Positions 6,375 through 8,732 of a DNA stretch of 8,732 bases are shown piece by piece. The stretch's first letter is position 1; every line of letters begins with the position of its first letter. A model generated the notes under the pieces. That model was given only the letters and a program-made list of their open reading frames with translations. It searched no databases and was not told where the DNA came from. The DNA comes from Parachlamydiaceae bacterium (GTDB taxonomy: Bacteria > Chlamydiota > Chlamydiia > Chlamydiales > Parachlamydiaceae), in the NCBI GenBank assembly GCA_030679615.1, contig JAUXSJ010000068.1, forward strand, positions 1 through 8,732. The letters are read 5' to 3'. Position numbers and translations under genes: made by a program.

Positions 6375-7460
6375 ATGTATTCATTTTATTTTCCACAAGC
6401 AGCATGGTTAATTTTATTTTTAATCCCTATAATGATTGGATTTCTATTCCTCAATTATTTTCGTAGCTTGCAACTCAATCATTTTGCAAATCCATTATTA
6501 ATTGCTGATTTATTAACCCCTCGTTCCCAATCAATCCTGTTGACTAAACAAATAGGCTGGGGGTTTATTTGGATCTTATGCTGCATCGCTCTAATGGATC
6601 CGATTGGGAATATTCACTATGTTTCAACCTCTTCCACCGATAAAAATTTAATGACCCAACAACTTCCTCAAGAAGTGATCTTTTTAATCGATACTTCTGC
6701 ATCGATGAATGTTAAAGATGGCTCAAAAGATGAAACTCGTTTAGAAGAAGGGAAAAGAATTATTATTGATGTAGTACGCCAATTAAGTGGACAAAACACT
6801 TCTTTATATGCCTTTACATCGATTCTAACTCCCATTGTTCCTCCGACTTTAGATTATCTATTTCTAAGGTTGTCAGTTGGAGAATTACATATTGATCAAG
6901 GCGATATTGGAGGAACAAATTTCGCAAAAATTTTACAATCTCTAAAAGAAGAAATTTTTTCCCAACCTTCTTTCCAGCACTATTCCATTATTTTATTAAG
7001 CGACGGAGAAGATAGAGAGTTTGAAAATCTATCTTCAGAAGAAAAAAACAAACAAATTGAAACAATTATTAAACAATTACCTGAGTCGCATTCTCAATCT
7101 TTTAATTTCTATACAGTTGGATTGGGCCGAACATCACCAAGTCCAATTCCTTTTGCATTTGTTGAAGGAAAACCTGTTTTATCAAAATTAGATTCCGATG
7201 TACTCATACGTTTAGCACAAAGCTGGAATGGAACATATTATGAAGCATCAAATTGGAATTCATTAAACTTAGCAAAAGACATAAAGAACAAAATAACAGA
7301 AAATTTGAAAATGAAAAAAAATGAAAAATTAATAAGCAATACCCTGATGATTAATCCAGAAGATATTAAATATGATGTTTATTATCAAATTCCTCTTGCC
7401 CTTGGGGTATTGTTTTATATCTTAAATCTTTTACTTCCTGACGTTAGGCGAAAATCATGA
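6375..7460 (+). CDS. batB: BatB-like membrane-anchored von Willebrand factor A protein
   Basis: The 361-residue protein has membrane helices at about 10-27, 58-74 and 338-353 around a vWA domain (about 98-305). The MIDAS is complete: DTSAS (106-110), Thr181 in GGTNF, and Asp210 in LLSDGED. It shares architecture with the preceding gene but little obvious sequence outside the motifs, as expected for a BatA/BatB pair rather than a recent duplication. Its ATG follows the upstream stop directly (TAAATG), and no Shine-Dalgarno is evident before it, so translation probably depends on re-initiation after the upstream gene. The stop overlaps the next start by four bases (ATGA). BatA and BatB may form a hetero-oligomer in the inner membrane; that is family-level inference. 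Confidence 0.8.
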   Translation: MYSFYFPQAAWLILFLIPIMIGFLFLNYFRSLQLNHFANPLLIADLLTPRSQSILLTKQIGWGFIWILCCIALMDPIGNIHYVSTSSTDKNLMTQQLPQEVIFLIDTSASMNVKDGSKDETRLEEGKRIIIDVVRQLSGQNTSLYAFTSILTPIVPPTLDYLFLRLSVGELHIDQGDIGGTNFAKILQSLKEEIFSQPSFQHYSIILLSDGEDREFENLSSEEKNKQIETIIKQLPESHSQSFNFYTVGLGRTSPSPIPFAFVEGKPVLSKLDSDVLIRLAQSWNGTYYEASNWNSLNLAKDIKNKITENLKMKKNEKLISNTLMINPEDIKYDVYYQIPLALGVLFYILNLLLPDVRRKS

Positions 7461-8587
7461 ATAGGTCTAATCGATGGGGGTTAATCATTTTTCTTTTTTC
7501 TTCCTTTCTTCTTACTGCAGATGAAAATTTGAATAAAATAAGTAAGCATGCTCAAGTTTACTCTGAAACAAATGAATATTCAAAAGCTATTAAATTATAC
7601 TCTGAACTCCTTAATGAATCATTACAACCCTGGCAAGTAGCTCGGTTACACTATAATTTAGGCCTTTTAAAACTAGCTCAAAATCAATCAAAACAAGCTC
7701 TAGATGAATTCCTTCAAATTAATCCACTAGAATTATCATTTCCTGAAAATGTGAAAAAGTTATTTTTTTACGAAGCCATTGCCTACATACAACAAGCTGA
7801 AGACCTGAAAAAATTAAATCAACCTATTACTGAATATAAACAAAGCTATTTACTTCAAAAAAGCTTGATTTTATTAGAAAATGCAAAAAAGACCCCTTGT
7901 TTATTACACTCACAGGAAAATGAAAATTTGAAATGTGAGCCCTCTCTACTTATAAATACAGAAAAATTTATAAAACAAAGACTCAAAGATTTAGAAATAC
8001 AATCACAAGAAATAAAACAAGAAAAAACCCCTAAGGAACAAAGCAGCTTTGCTCTTAAACAATTAATAATTGCTCAAAACCAAGCAATACTTTCTTTAAA
8101 AATGACATATCAAATAGATTTATTGATTGAATCTACAGAAAAGCAAAAAAATAAATTACCGCTTCAACAACAACAGAAACAAACTCTTGAAGCAGGCAAT
8201 GCATTTATTCCTGCGGTCTTGAAAGACCAAGAAAAAGAATTTATCCAAAAAAACCCTACTTCTTGTTTGATTTCAAAATGGAACGATGTCATTTCTTTAT
8301 TTGATGAAGGCTATCAATCGGCAAAAAATGGCTTAGTAATGTTGTCAAATGAATCTTTTTCAATCGAAGAAATTATGATCGCCAACGAATTAACAGTACA
8401 ATATTGGCAACAAGCAATCGAACTCCTGCTTTCGCCTCCACAACCTAGTTCTTCTGATGCTATCAATCAAACACCAAAATCCACCGAAAGCATCAATGAA
8501 ACCATTCTTGAAATTCAAGAAATGTTTTCACAAGATCAAATGAAAAGTTCTATAAAAGCTCCGCAAAAGGAGCTTCAATCATGGTAA
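7457..8587 (+). CDS. Secreted TPR-repeat protein in the BatC position
   Basis: The 376-residue product begins with a signal peptide or N-terminal anchor (MNRSNRWGLIIFLF..., cleavage near residue 20-22). It has TPR-like helices at about 28-90, seen in HAQVYSETNEYSKAIKLYSELL and the ARLHYNLGLLKLAQNQSKQALDEF region. The rest is helical, Lys/Gln/Glu-rich and low in recognisable motifs. A Gln-rich patch lies at 237-242 (QQQQ) and a Pro/Ser stretch at 327-333. In Bat clusters the third gene often encodes a TPR protein (BatC), so an envelope scaffold role alongside the two vWA proteins is likely. It overlaps the previous gene by four bases with AGG eight bases before the ATG, and overlaps the next gene by seven. 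It is longer than a minimal BatC, and the C-terminal two thirds is unrecognised. Confidence 0.75.
   Translation: MNRSNRWGLIIFLFSSFLLTADENLNKISKHAQVYSETNEYSKAIKLYSELLNESLQPWQVARLHYNLGLLKLAQNQSKQALDEFLQINPLELSFPENVKKLFFYEAIAYIQQAEDLKKLNQPITEYKQSYLLQKSLILLENAKKTPCLLHSQENENLKCEPSLLINTEKFIKQRLKDLEIQSQEIKQEKTPKEQSSFALKQLIIAQNQAILSLKMTYQIDLLIESTEKQKNKLPLQQQQKQTLEAGNAFIPAVLKDQEKEFIQKNPTSCLISKWNDVISLFDEGYQSAKNGLVMLSNESFSIEEIMIANELTVQYWQQAIELLLSPPQPSSSDAINQTPKSTESINETILEIQEMFSQDQMKSSIKAPQKELQSW
8556..8575 (+). promoter_or_regulatory. Hairpin hiding the ribosome-binding site of the last gene
   Basis: AAGCTCC (8556-8562) pairs perfectly with GGAGCTT (8569-8575) around the loop GCAAAA. The Shine-Dalgarno sequence AAGGAG (8567-8572), placed eight bases before the ATG at 8581, lies mostly in the 3' arm. 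The whole hairpin is inside the end of the upstream coding region, so a ribosome finishing that gene would open it. This is the classic arrangement for translational coupling. Confidence 0.7.
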
Positions 8588-8732
8588 ATAAATTTGTATT
8601 CAAAAACCGCATTCTAAATTTATTTTTGATCATCTCTTCAATCATTTTATTTTATTCTCAAATAGAAGCTTCGACTGCACCTGCCAAAAAAAAACCTGTA
8701 AAAACATCTAAAGCAAAATCAACTGCACCTGC
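8581..8732 (+). CDS. Start of an exported Lys/Ala/Pro/Thr-rich protein (partial, BatD position)
   Basis: Only the first 50 codons are visible; the frame is open to the window edge. The product begins MVNKFVFKNR followed by a hydrophobic stretch (ILNLFLIISSIILFY) and QIEA, so it is probably a signal peptide cleaved near residue 30. The mature part opens with a basic low-complexity segment (STAPAKKKPVKTSKAK, then STAP again), an apparent 16-residue repeat starting over at the edge. The DNA shows an 11-base direct repeat, ACTGCACCTGC, at 8674-8684 and 8722-8732. The start overlaps the previous stop by seven bases and has AAGGAG eight bases upstream. By position it could be BatD, a large periplasmic Bat protein, but the Lys/Pro repeat is not a BatD hallmark. 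Identity is therefore open. Confidence 0.7.
   Translation, partial: MVNKFVFKNRILNLFLIISSIILFYSQIEASTAPAKKKPVKTSKAKSTAP

Overview
The window is AT-rich and looks like part of the chromosome of an environmental chlamydia (Parachlamydiaceae or Protochlamydia-like). That placement is an inference. It rests on a cysteine-rich outer-membrane barrel of the kind these organisms use as porins, a full-length RecD, SerS and Bat-type proteins in very AT-rich DNA, and dispersed GAGAC-rich palindromic repeats between genes. No database search was possible, so the species is not established.

Left part (1-3133), minus strand. A 9-bp tandem array (10.7 copies) runs in from the window edge. It is followed by a hairpin terminator serving a secreted, cysteine-rich beta-barrel protein (189-1124). 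A 446-bp gene-free stretch separates that gene from serS (seryl-tRNA synthetase, true start at 2848), and an AT-rich 14-bp hairpin lies just past the serS stop. Between serS and the next gene sits a nearly perfect 196-bp palindromic element (element A).

Middle (3134-5300). recD, also on the minus strand, encodes the SF1 helicase subunit of RecBCD (exodeoxyribonuclease V). It is bracketed by element A downstream and a related, more diverged palindrome (element B) upstream. Element B occupies the divergent gap between recD and the operon to its right.

Right part (5301-end), plus strand. A tightly packed operon has gene junctions that abut or overlap by 4 and 7 bases. It encodes two membrane-anchored von Willebrand A proteins with complete MIDAS motifs (BatA-like and BatB-like), a secreted TPR protein (BatC-like position), and the start of a fourth exported protein with a Lys/Ala/Pro/Thr-rich segment, cut by the window edge. 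This matches the layout of Bat (Bacteroides aerotolerance) clusters, in which the vWA and TPR proteins are thought to form a cell-envelope complex. The MoxR ATPase and DUF58 genes that usually precede batA are not next to it here.

The protein-coding genes are ordinary conserved families. The least explained material is the repeat family: elements A and B and the 9-bp array all seem built from the same short purine unit ending in GAGAC. A predicted hairpin that hides the ribosome-binding site of the last gene is the clearest regulatory candidate.
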